The notes under the pieces were generated by a model. That model was not told the DNA's origin and ran no database searches. It saw only the letters and a program-made list of their open reading frames with translations. Position numbers and translations under genes: made by a program. Shown here one piece after another: positions 47,301-53,714 of a stretch of 56,754 bases of DNA. Within the stretch, counting starts at the first letter, position 1; every line of letters starts with the position of its first letter. The stretch is from positions 1 through 56,754 of the forward strand of contig JAUXNJ010000041.1 of assembly GCA_030682795.1 (NCBI GenBank), written 5' to 3'. The DNA is from Sphingobacteriaceae bacterium (lineage in GTDB: Bacteria; Bacteroidota; Bacteroidia; UBA7662).

Positions 47301-49974
47301 AGGCTTTACCGCGGGTGAGAGCTCAGAGTTCACAGCGGTGAGTACTTATTACAGTCGCGATGCAGTATGTCCTGGGGGATGTAACTGGGAAGATGTGAAT
47401 AGTTGGTCTACCACAGGTCATGCAGGTGGAGCAGCTGCAACTCCTCCCAATGGCGCTCCGGTTATTATTGCCACAGGACATACTGTAAATGTCACTACCA
47501 ATACTCAATTGGCCGAATCGGTACAGCTCAATGGCACCGCAATACTTAATACCAATCAAACTTTCGCACATAATTTTGGAGTGGTAAGCGGTACGGGTAC
47601 CATCCGGATTCGGGCCACGGGCAGTCAACAATTTGTTTTCCCAGGAGGCAATTACACGGCCTTTACCAGCAGTACCGGTGGTACTGTGGAGTTTTATAAT
47701 GCCGGTAATGGCATTTTGCCGACCCAAACTACCTACAATAGGATTGTATTTAAAGATGCAAGTACACGTACTCAAGCCAATGTAGACTGGGTGATTAATG
47801 GAGATGTAATTATTGAGGCAGGTAATGTGAACAACACGAGTTTTAATAAAAACTGGGAATTAAGGGCTAATTGGAATAACCAAGTAGGGGCAGCAGGCTT
47901 TGTACCTGGCACAGGCACGGTAACATTCAATTCGGCTTCGGCTCAAACCATTACTGGAGTTACAAATTTCTTTAGAATGGCAGTATCGGGAGGTGGGGCA
48001 AAAAACTTAAACAATACCATTACAATTCAAGACCAACTCATATTAAACAGCGGTCGTGTTTATTTAGGTACACACGATTTAGTTATGGATTCCTTGGCCG
48101 GTGTGGGTGGTAGTCCAAATGCCTCCGCTATGGTGGTGCAAAATGGCACTGGTAGGCTGCGTAAAAATTTTCGTTCAACTTCAGGTGCCTTTACTTTTCC
48201 TATCGGAGAAGAGACTGGAACGGCGGAATACAGTCCTGCTACCCTCAATTTCACCGCTGGGACCTTCAGCAGTAATGCACAGGCAAGTGTACAAGTGGTA
48301 GATGCACAGTCGAGCGAATGCTCGGGAAATAACAATTATATTACAAGGTTCTGGACTTTTGCACACAATGGAATTACTGCTTTTACAGTTACCGCAACAG
48401 GACAATACACTGCTGCCGATGTGGTTGGACAAGAAGCGCAAATATTTGCCCGTATGTCGCGTCCTTCGCTTTCGTGTTTGAATGGAGCGGCAGCCAATCT
48501 AACCCTCAAAACCATTACCATTTCAGGCATTAATGTACTGAACATACTGTCAGCAGGAGAAGCTGCCGCACCAGAACCCACCATTTCAGCTACGCTCCTG
48601 ACCTTTGCCAATGTGAGCAGTACTAGTTTGACCATTAAATGGACCAATGGTAATGGCAGCGGACGGCTAGTCCTCATGCGAGCAGGCAGTGCAGTGAACA
48701 GTAATCCCGCCGATAATGTATCCTACACTGCTGACTCTGTATTTGCTGCTGGTTCGGAAATAGGTACCTCAAACTGGGTGGTTTTTCAAAGCAGCGGCGA
48801 CAGCGTGCGGGTTACTGGCTTACTCCCTGCAACGCAATATCACATAGCTGTTTTTGAGTACAGTAACTTTGGTATCGACATAGATTTTAAAATTTCAGCA
48901 CCTGCCATTGGCAACCGAGCAACGCTGGCTTTAGAACCGACAACTCCTGCGGCTAGTTTGTCATTTAGCAGCATCGGTGTTTCGCAGTTTACATTAAATT
49001 GGAGCAATGGAAATGGTGCAGGTAGATTGGTGTTGGCGCGACAAGCAGGACCCGTAAATGTCGTTCCTGCTGATGGCATGGCTTATGCTGCCAACGCCTC
49101 TTTTGCCCAAGGTGCAGAAGTGGGGAGCGGAAATTTTGTTGTCTTTGCAGGTAGTGGAAATACTTTCACAGTTACTGGCCTCAATCAAAATGAACGCTAT
49201 CACTTTAGTGTATTCGAATATAATGGCGCAGATTCGCTACGCAATTATTTAGCTACCGCGCCTGCAGTTGGTAATCAGCATACTTGGCTCAGACTCCAGA
49301 TGAAGGCACATTTAGAAGGTCCCTACAATAAGGAGAATAATCAAATGATACAGAATTTAACTGGTATTATTCCGCGACAACATCCTTATAAAAACAGCCC
49401 TTTCAATTTTTCAAGTTACGATAGTATCCAAGTTTTACCAGCAGGGGCTTTGATTGATTGGGTGCTTCTAGAAGTGCGAATGGCAAGCGCAGCTGCAAAT
49501 GCAACAGCCGCTACCATCAAAGCACGTACTTTGGCTTTTATTGATAATCAAGGCAATTTGGTGGATACCGCGGGCGGCACAGCAGGTGTTGTGTTTCCAA
49601 CCGATAGCAATGGGCAGTTTTACATCACCCTGTACCACCGTACCCACATTCCTGTGATGTCGGCTTTAGCAGCGACTCCACCTGTGGATCAGGTGAATGG
49701 CGCTTTTAGTTACGACTTTACAACGGCAGTTAACCGGGCTTTTGGTACCGATGCCTTGATTGAAGTAGAAAATGGCGTTTGGGCATTGTACGCGGGTAGG
49801 GTCGAAAATGCCACGCCTTTTACGATCGACCAGGCAGATCGCAATGCTACTTGGAGCGACCGTAACAAACTTGGTTACGAGGCCAGTGATGCTGCTTTAG
49901 AAGGAACGGTGGATGCTACCGACCGGTCGTTGACCTGGAATAACCGTCAGCGAGCCAGCCAAATCCCTCAGTAA
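41329..49974 (+). CDS. Giant modular secreted protein (three G8-like/beta-solenoid units, two FN3-like domains)
   Basis: A 2881-residue exported protein, Asn/Thr/Gly-rich. ATG 41329 gives a clean signal peptide (L-L-S-I-L-F-L-A-S, ending A-F-G-Q); an ATG 16 codons earlier is less good. After an N-terminal beta domain, a threefold unit follows: a G8-like module with W-x-x-x-x-S-W at about 42,050, 44,680 and 47,340, then beta-solenoid-like sequence, then a T-F-P-(V/L/I)-G module at about 44,240, 46,940 and 48,190. Two fibronectin-type-III-like domains follow (about 48,570-49,280). The C-terminus has H-L-E-G-P-Y, D-W-V-L-L-E-V-R and H-R-T-H-I-P-V-M-S-A, a pattern shared by large Bacteroidota surface proteins, then two D-R-x-x-T-W-x-x-R repeats. 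No standard T9SS sorting domain is visible. Likely adhesin or matrix protein; function unproven. Confidence 0.85.
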   Translation: MRLALLSILFLASTLAAFGQGDIEFITATTYNGGGNNVGSAVLPAPTGVEVGDVMVVQLTRNDNGIPTGVPAGWTFITSQNNGNNISQQFYYKFITTSEPADYTFSYGSNVRTIGHLLVYRNINAKSPLVNNASTSGSDNGNNNLVAPSVNALTTNTYLLAFLSARSQNNATDVYIDGSLSTRASGIITGANNNRIVNINGDEPIAGTGNTATKSGGYTPTGNTQPWVATSLLLRPSKIFYAYQSGLWSEPNSWTRDPSGTTLLKPEVPTPFDSVVILNGRVITLGANVTTASLGINIQAGATLNLQNFTLNTLTALSGAGVLRVTGATAYYPSVSGTNSFVQAGGGTVEYALNAATIALPTGPFNNLVLLRESSSAATYQLTNDLTVFGNLSIQRTGSANAVLLIGNSTVVRNLVVGGNVSVAAGCSITTVNANAIHNLEIGGDLVNNGVIRFTNQGSPNYTVATTTGAVNVTFTGNSSNKIDCFGTTDFYRLVLNKGVDQTFVLTVNSTNVANFGLYGPNNQSNTGVDPNPTILKALWIQNGTLRLRENISVPSLTSGGNDFFVPLNGALWVDGATVTSTNIVTGNTGFTIIGKLLVSAGELNSASSAGIVYRQDAQIIVTGGLVDIGQFRRSGASGNFRASYNQSGGLVIVRGGEDNNGFARFGLPDADCAFTMSGGELRISSPTTLNPGGAFGIQVSPLNYNVTGGTIRITSNTANLARINTSGPIFNLILERTGSGANFELNSDLTILNDISINTTASNLVTNNFALNIRRDFTIAAGTTFTPGTSTITFNGASRQAFTINGAISGTIHNLTVNKSADTLQLLGSLSTLEVNNSFSLLSGVLNDNGKTVEIRGPLNLSGIHIGTGKLQLTTAISRNISGSGSGVVQNLELSGPASNTTYTLQAPLRIKGALTFIASGGNQRILDIQSNNLLLDTNASVTGNNTTRFIRTNGLQSAGGVTKFYDGNTFTFPVGTTTSYAPATIAFDVNPATRGSITVRPVNFEHPNVTINNRSLTYYWRVTQNGFVLGSAKVIHNYTYPQANVVTGTGITEDGYVSARFDASNNGWVVGTSADVNETTNEITLASATFETSITGDYTAGDNAPDNPFGTVTIYYSYQSGPWNNLSTWSIAGHTGTQVQPVSIPNANSIVRIGNGTNVFHTVNVTANAALSGSLVIAFGSTLDLQQTTGHNFGAIDGESVAGSGRLRIDRSGATYIFPNGDFGDFIGNNGGEMEYYNSTTNAVNLPAAPVQYKNLTINAQNTGIITFPATNLVVLDTLKFSSASTRQVYSYNTAAVGGNITVNKDLKVQGGIFEIRNNGNARNITVLRNVEVAAGAIFRIEGGGTATTHALTVGGNITNNGTFDLWQSATLLINLLVNGTNEALLTGTNGSATTELGNLTVDKGLNCASGFRVNVLGTFTTQSNSWLTLSKGYFDFARTTGAITLTNTAVAFDIPANTCLILSGAGATINVGNVASNDADLNLRGLLRISNGTFNVGNAANNTNNDIEIASAGNPELEVSGGGVLNVNGQIRRSLVTQSGALIYKQAGASNVTIRGRNHNNTRGKIEVLNQGAYFEMGGTAQLNINTGGATTYADLYVRPDSSLVTGGTVRLTPLTAGGSETFTFDVTYSFYNLEIIRNGGSGTSTVNLFVNNLTVNNDFTLGAGGIINTNNLNVRIGGNFIKSATAAQYNGGTSTVTLFGNAAQISGDFTTQSFHQLTIDQNATVTQQASSPIRVLNTLEIRTGATLNDNGNAIQLRGNVINNGIHTSPSNSASNTLVFEGVNLQSITGTGVFGNLVLNNSNNLLLNNSITINRQLSMTFGLIDLGANRISFGENATITGSFSTTRMLRSNGVLSDAGVTKAWNGTGSFTFPLGVSGKYTPATINVTAATNPGTVNIRVVNVKHPSTRDAADLQLNYYWQVDTTGFAGGVTATHTYTYAQSDVTGTEANYRGGRFLFPNWSPLLGIVGAVNASTNVITLTGVNYLGGGFTAGESSEFTAVSTYYSRDAVCPGGCNWEDVNSWSTTGHAGGAAATPPNGAPVIIATGHTVNVTTNTQLAESVQLNGTAILNTNQTFAHNFGVVSGTGTIRIRATGSQQFVFPGGNYTAFTSSTGGTVEFYNAGNGILPTQTTYNRIVFKDASTRTQANVDWVINGDVIIEAGNVNNTSFNKNWELRANWNNQVGAAGFVPGTGTVTFNSASAQTITGVTNFFRMAVSGGGAKNLNNTITIQDQLILNSGRVYLGTHDLVMDSLAGVGGSPNASAMVVQNGTGRLRKNFRSTSGAFTFPIGEETGTAEYSPATLNFTAGTFSSNAQASVQVVDAQSSECSGNNNYITRFWTFAHNGITAFTVTATGQYTAADVVGQEAQIFARMSRPSLSCLNGAAANLTLKTITISGINVLNILSAGEAAAPEPTISATLLTFANVSSTSLTIKWTNGNGSGRLVLMRAGSAVNSNPADNVSYTADSVFAAGSEIGTSNWVVFQSSGDSVRVTGLLPATQYHIAVFEYSNFGIDIDFKISAPAIGNRATLALEPTTPAASLSFSSIGVSQFTLNWSNGNGAGRLVLARQAGPVNVVPADGMAYAANASFAQGAEVGSGNFVVFAGSGNTFTVTGLNQNERYHFSVFEYNGADSLRNYLATAPAVGNQHTWLRLQMKAHLEGPYNKENNQMIQNLTGIIPRQHPYKNSPFNFSSYDSIQVLPAGALIDWVLLEVRMASAAANATAATIKARTLAFIDNQGNLVDTAGGTAGVVFPTDSNGQFYITLYHRTHIPVMSALAATPPVDQVNGAFSYDFTTAVNRAFGTDALIEVENGVWALYAGRVENATPFTIDQADRNATWSDRNKLGYEASDAALEGTVDATDRSLTWNNRQRASQIPQ

Positions 49975-50066
49975 TTTTTTTCTTTCTCTGATTGGCATAA
50001 TTGGTTATTAGCTGCCAATTCAGTGGGTTGAGTGTCAAACAACCTCCTATTTATTATCTTCGTGCC

Positions 50067-50834
50067 ATGATTCAAACTGCAGAACGCTCTTCGGCCCAAA
50101 GTGCCTCCGAAAACCCGATTTACCAGCGTCACATCATCGCTTACCTGGAAGCTGCCAAACGTATCAGTGGTGCCTTGTTGGAAGTGGGTTGTGGTGAAGG
50201 CTACGGAATCAGCATTTTAGGTCCACATTGTAGCAGTTATTTGGGCATTGATAAATTCCCAACCAGTGCTACGGTGCCAGCGCATGGGCGTATCCTGCAA
50301 ATGGAAGTGCCGCCATTCAAAGGCATTGAAGATAACAGCTTCGACTTTGTAGTGACCTTCCAAGTCATTGAGCACATCGAAAACGACTTACTGTTTTTAC
50401 AAGAAATTAAACGTGTGCTTAAGCCAGGCGGGAAGTTGATTTTAACCACTCCAAATCGCCTCATGTCGCTTAGCCGCAATCCTTGGCACATCCGCGAATA
50501 CGTGCCGGGCGAGATGAAAGGCATTTTGGCCGAAGTTTTTGGTGCAGAGCAAGTTGATTTACAAGGCATCTTCGGCAACGAAAAGGTGATGGCCTACTAT
50601 GAGAAAAACAAAGCCTCTGTGCGTCGCTTCACCCGCTTTGATATTTTTAATTTGCAATATAGATTGCCACGTAGGGCATTGCAAGTGCCTTATGACCTGG
50701 CCAATCGCCTCAACCGCATCCTCCTTAAAAAAGAAAATGCAGGTTTGGTAAGCGATATTGTGGCTTCAGACTATTTTGTGGCACCTATCAATGAGCATGC
50801 GCTCGACTATTTTGCCGTTACTACCAAAAAATAA
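50067..50834 (+). CDS. Class I SAM-dependent methyltransferase
   Basis: A 255-residue methyltransferase. Motif I is L-L-E-V-G-C-G-E-G-Y-G (37-47); F-D-F-V-V-T-F-Q-V-I-E-H-I and L-K-P-G-G-K-L-I-L-T-T-P-N are motifs II-III. The form resembles enzymes acting on lipids, quinones or glycans; target unknown. ATG at 50067; a start 22 codons earlier would include what looks like promoter sequence (TATCTTCG at 50055-50062). Confidence 0.88.
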   Translation: MIQTAERSSAQSASENPIYQRHIIAYLEAAKRISGALLEVGCGEGYGISILGPHCSSYLGIDKFPTSATVPAHGRILQMEVPPFKGIEDNSFDFVVTFQVIEHIENDLLFLQEIKRVLKPGGKLILTTPNRLMSLSRNPWHIREYVPGEMKGILAEVFGAEQVDLQGIFGNEKVMAYYEKNKASVRRFTRFDIFNLQYRLPRRALQVPYDLANRLNRILLKKENAGLVSDIVASDYFVAPINEHALDYFAVTTKK

Positions 50835-50885
50835 ACGCTTTCTACAGGTTCTCGGGTAGCAAAAATCAGGGAAAGAGGGGATGGA

Positions 50886-50912
50886 TTGGTATGGAAAGAG
50901 CTTCTAGCTTTG
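50886..50912 (+). promoter_or_regulatory. Promoter of the small lipoprotein gene
   Basis: TTG at 50886-50888, 16-bp spacing, TAGCTTTG at 50905-50912, 12 bp before the ATG at 50925, which leaves only a very short leader. Confidence 0.65.
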
Positions 50913-50924
50913 TTCAAAAACCAA

Positions 50925-51398
50925 ATGAAAAAGCTTTCCTTACTCACTTTTGTTCTGCTGCTGGCTGTGGGCTATGGCTGTAACAAAGAGGACAATGGCG
51001 ATTGTCCTACCACTGAAAACCTTTGTGTAGAAATGGGCGACCAAAAAATTGCCGGTCCCGCCAGCTGGTATCGCATACCTGGCCAAAATCGTTTTCGCAT
51101 TTTATGGGAAGAAGGACAGGGAACCACCTATCGCAACATCGAAATAGATGTGTACACCGCCGATTCGGTCTTGACCGCAGGCACCTTCAATTTTAACAAC
51201 AGCCGAGCAGCAGGCAGTGCCACCTTTCAATGGTACGCCAGTCAAACACCTTGGTACGGCAATGCTGGCAGCTTGGTGCTTGAAACCGTCACCGCCACGC
51301 AAATCAGCGGCACCTTTACAGGTGTAGTAGCTAAAGATGGTACGGGAGAAACCCTTAACGTGAGCAAAGGAAAATTGCAATCGGTTCCTAAACAGTAA
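50925..51398 (+). CDS. Small predicted lipoprotein of unknown function
   Basis: A 157-residue protein with signal peptide and lipobox ending V-G-Y-G-C (Cys19), followed by N-K-E-D-N-G-D. The mature part is predicted beta-rich with many Thr and aromatic residues (W-Y-R-I-P-G-Q near residue 50). I do not recognise a family. ATG at 50925 is chosen because it opens the signal peptide and follows a good promoter. Own terminator downstream. Probably attached to the outer membrane. Confidence 0.8.
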   Translation: MKKLSLLTFVLLLAVGYGCNKEDNGDCPTTENLCVEMGDQKIAGPASWYRIPGQNRFRILWEEGQGTTYRNIEIDVYTADSVLTAGTFNFNNSRAAGSATFQWYASQTPWYGNAGSLVLETVTATQISGTFTGVVAKDGTGETLNVSKGKLQSVPKQ

Positions 51399-51411
51399 CC
51401 CGGGAGGGGAG

Positions 51412-51432
51412 CTGCCATTTCTGGCAGGTTTT
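51412..51432 (+). terminator. Terminator of the small lipoprotein gene
   Basis: CTGCCA/TGGCAG stem (51412-51417 with 51422-51427), TTTC loop, then GTTTTG. 13 bp past the stop codon. Confidence 0.65.
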
Positions 51433-51437
51433 GTGGA

Positions 51438-51464
51438 GAGCCGCTTCGATTATCGGAGCGGCTC
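51438..51464 (-). terminator. Hairpin over the folB stop codon
   Basis: GAGCCGCT/AGCGGCTC (51438-51445 with 51457-51464) with an 11-nt loop that contains the folB stop codon (51450-51452). No long T run on the minus strand, so it may act more as an mRNA 3'-end barrier than a classical terminator. Confidence 0.5.
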
Positions 51465-51803
51465 GTTTGTTACTTCAACGTAGGCGCGGTAGAGTTCGCC
51501 GCCAACGGGTGGACTAAATTTGCTGATCCGCACCCGAATGGGCGTGGCAGGAAAGTGTCCTTCGAGATCTGCTAAAATTAATTCAGCCAAATGTTCGATT
51601 AATTTCACCGGACTTTGCATTCTTTTGGCCACGGTGGCATAAATAATTTCGTAGTTAGCCGTCTTTTCAAGCGCATCTGCATTGCCTTCAAAGGCATAAT
51701 CCAGGTACACATCGGCCATAAAACCGCCTCCGGTAATACTTTCTTCCCGGTGTACGCCATGATAGGCATGAAATTTCATTCCCTCCAACACAATTAGCCC
51801 CAT
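51450..51803 (-). CDS. folB: Dihydroneopterin aldolase
   Basis: A 117-residue FolB of the tunnelling-fold family. M-K-F-H-A-Y-H-G-V-H-R-E-E (9-21) is the N-terminal signature with the conserved Tyr and Glu region; V-K-L-I-E-H-L-A-E near residue 66 and V-R-I-S-K-F-S-P-P-V-G-G hold pterin-binding residues, including the catalytic Lys. Makes 6-hydroxymethyl-dihydropterin, the substrate of FolK (33844-34347). Confidence 0.94.
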   Translation of the reverse strand: MGLIVLEGMKFHAYHGVHREESITGGGFMADVYLDYAFEGNADALEKTANYEIIYATVAKRMQSPVKLIEHLAELILADLEGHFPATPIRVRISKFSPPVGGELYRAYVEVTNEPLR

Positions 51804-51846
51804 AATGGTTATTTATTAATTCGGTTTAAACACCCGGCTAAAGTCT

Positions 51847-51854
51847 TAAATTTG
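51847..51854 (+). promoter_or_regulatory. Possible -7 element of the acyl-CoA dehydrogenase gene
   Basis: TAAATTTG, 21 bp before the ATG at 51876. No clear TTG upstream. Confidence 0.4.
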
Positions 51855-51875
51855 CAGCACTTTCAAAACATAAAC

Positions 51876-53054
51876 ATGAGAACTGATCGATTTCAACATC
51901 CCGACCACTACTTAATGGACGAATTGCTCACCGAAGAGCATAAATTAATCCGCGACACCGTGCGTGCGTGGGTAAAAAAGGAGTTGAGCCCAATTATAGA
52001 AGATTATGCCCAGCGTGCTGAATTTCCAAAGCACATCATCCGTGGTTTGGGAGAAATTGGGGCCTTTGGTCCTTCATTGCCCGCCGAATACGGTTGTGGG
52101 GGCATGGATCAAATCAGTTACGGCATCATCATGCAAGAATTAGAGCGTTGCGATTCGGGTATCCGGTCTACTGCCTCGGTACAAGGATCTTTGGTGATGT
52201 ACCCTATATATAAGTATGGCAGCGAGGAACAGCGCCGTAAATATTTGCCCAAGTTGGCGAGTGGCGAAATGATGGGTTGCTTTGGTTTGACCGAGCCCGA
52301 TCATGGGTCGAACCCAGGCGGCATGACCACCAATTTTAAAGACATGGGCGACCATTACCTGCTCAATGGTGCTAAAATGTGGATTTCGAACGCCCCCTTT
52401 GCCGATATCGCAGTGGTTTGGGCTAAAAATGAAGCTGGCAAAATACATGGTCTCATCGTAGAGCGTGGCATGGAAGGCTTCACCACCCCCGAAACGCACA
52501 ACAAATGGAGCTTGCGTGCTTCGGCAACCGGCGAATTGGTTTTTGATAATGTGAAAGTGCCTAAAGAGAATTTACTGCCGAATATTTCGGGCTTGAAAGG
52601 ACCGATGGGTTGTTTAGATTCAGCCCGTTACGGCATTGCTTGGGGTGCCATTGGTGCCGCCATGGATTGCTATGATTCGGCTTTGAATTATGCCAAGGAA
52701 CGTGTTCAGTTCGACAAGCCCATTGCCGCTTTTCAGCTTACTCAGAAGAAATTGGCGGAGATGCTCACCGAAATTACCAAGGCGCAGTTGTTGACCTGGC
52801 GTTTGGGCGTGTTGAAAAACGAAGATCGTGCTTCAACCCCGCAAATCTCCATGGCCAAACGTAACAATGTGGAGATGGCCTTGCACGTGGCCCGCGAAGC
52901 CCGTCAGATTCACGGCGGCATGGGCATCACCGGCGAGTATCCGATTATGCGCCATATGATGAACCTCGAGTCGGTAGTGACCTATGAGGGTACCCACGAC
53001 ATCCATTTATTAATCACTGGCATGGACATAACAGGCATGCCAGCTTTCAGATAA
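51876..53054 (+). CDS. Acyl-CoA dehydrogenase, glutaryl-CoA dehydrogenase-like
   Basis: A 392-residue FAD enzyme. F-G-L-T-E-P-D-H-G-S-N-P-G-G-M is the FAD/substrate loop; the catalytic Glu371 is in T-Y-E-G-T-H-D-I-H. C-L-D-S-A-R-Y-G-I-A-W-G and the I-R-S-x-x-S-V-Q-x-S-L-V block point to glutaryl-CoA dehydrogenase (lysine/tryptophan breakdown) within the family. ATG at 51876; a TTG 8 codons earlier lies in the -7 motif. rpe starts 5 bp after its stop, though the pathways are not linked. Confidence 0.9.
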   Translation: MRTDRFQHPDHYLMDELLTEEHKLIRDTVRAWVKKELSPIIEDYAQRAEFPKHIIRGLGEIGAFGPSLPAEYGCGGMDQISYGIIMQELERCDSGIRSTASVQGSLVMYPIYKYGSEEQRRKYLPKLASGEMMGCFGLTEPDHGSNPGGMTTNFKDMGDHYLLNGAKMWISNAPFADIAVVWAKNEAGKIHGLIVERGMEGFTTPETHNKWSLRASATGELVFDNVKVPKENLLPNISGLKGPMGCLDSARYGIAWGAIGAAMDCYDSALNYAKERVQFDKPIAAFQLTQKKLAEMLTEITKAQLLTWRLGVLKNEDRASTPQISMAKRNNVEMALHVAREARQIHGGMGITGEYPIMRHMMNLESVVTYEGTHDIHLLITGMDITGMPAFR

Positions 53055-53059
53055 TACAA

Positions 53060-53704
53060 GTGATTTTAGCTCCTTCTATTTTAGCCGCCGATTTCGGCAA
53101 CTTGCAACGAGATGTGGAGATGGTGAACCGCTCGCAAGCCGACTGGTTCCACATCGACATCATGGATGGTGTATTTGTGCCGAACATCTCCTTTGGATTT
53201 CCGGTGCTCGAAGCCATTCGCAAAAAGGCCGAAAAGCCGCTCGACGTACACCTCATGATTGTGCAACCCGAGCGCTACATTCAGGCTTTTGCCGATGCAG
53301 GAGCTGCGGTCTTAACGGTTCACCTCGAGGCCAGCACCCACCTGCACCGCAGTTTCCAGGAAATCAAAAAGGCAGGCATGCAAGCAGGAGTAGCCCTCAA
53401 TCCACATACGCCCGTGCATTTGCTCGAAGACATCCTCGGCGATACCGATTTGGTGTGTTTGATGTCGGTGAACCCGGGTTTTGGGGGACAAAAGTTCATT
53501 GAACGCACCTACGATAAAATCAAGGCCTTGGATGCCATGCGCAAGGCCGGCGGTTACAATTTCAAAATCGAAATTGACGGCGGCGTGAATCAGCTAAATG
53601 CGCCTTTATTGCTTGCAGCTGGGGCAGATGTGCTGGTTGCTGGCAACTTTGTTTTTTCGGCTTCCGACCCTTTGGCCACCATTGCGGGCTTAAAAGCGCT
53701 TTAA
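53060..53704 (+). CDS. rpe: Ribulose-phosphate 3-epimerase
   Basis: A 214-residue TIM-barrel enzyme interconverting ribulose-5-phosphate and xylulose-5-phosphate. L-A-P-S-I-L-A-A-D-F at the start, W-F-H-I-D-I-M-D-G-V-F-V-P-N, D-V-H-L-M-I, N-P-G-F-G-G-Q-K-F and E-I-D-G-G-V hold the metal His/Asp residues and phosphate site. Starts with GTG at 53060. 10 bp before the TonB receptor frame. Confidence 0.95.
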   Translation: MILAPSILAADFGNLQRDVEMVNRSQADWFHIDIMDGVFVPNISFGFPVLEAIRKKAEKPLDVHLMIVQPERYIQAFADAGAAVLTVHLEASTHLHRSFQEIKKAGMQAGVALNPHTPVHLLEDILGDTDLVCLMSVNPGFGGQKFIERTYDKIKALDAMRKAGGYNFKIEIDGGVNQLNAPLLLAAGADVLVAGNFVFSASDPLATIAGLKAL

Positions 53705-53714
53705 AATACTACGG

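Noticed and set aside
49991-50019. Terminator after the giant gene
   Set aside because: ATTGGCA/TGCCAAT pair over only 7 bp with a 15-nt loop and no T run after it.
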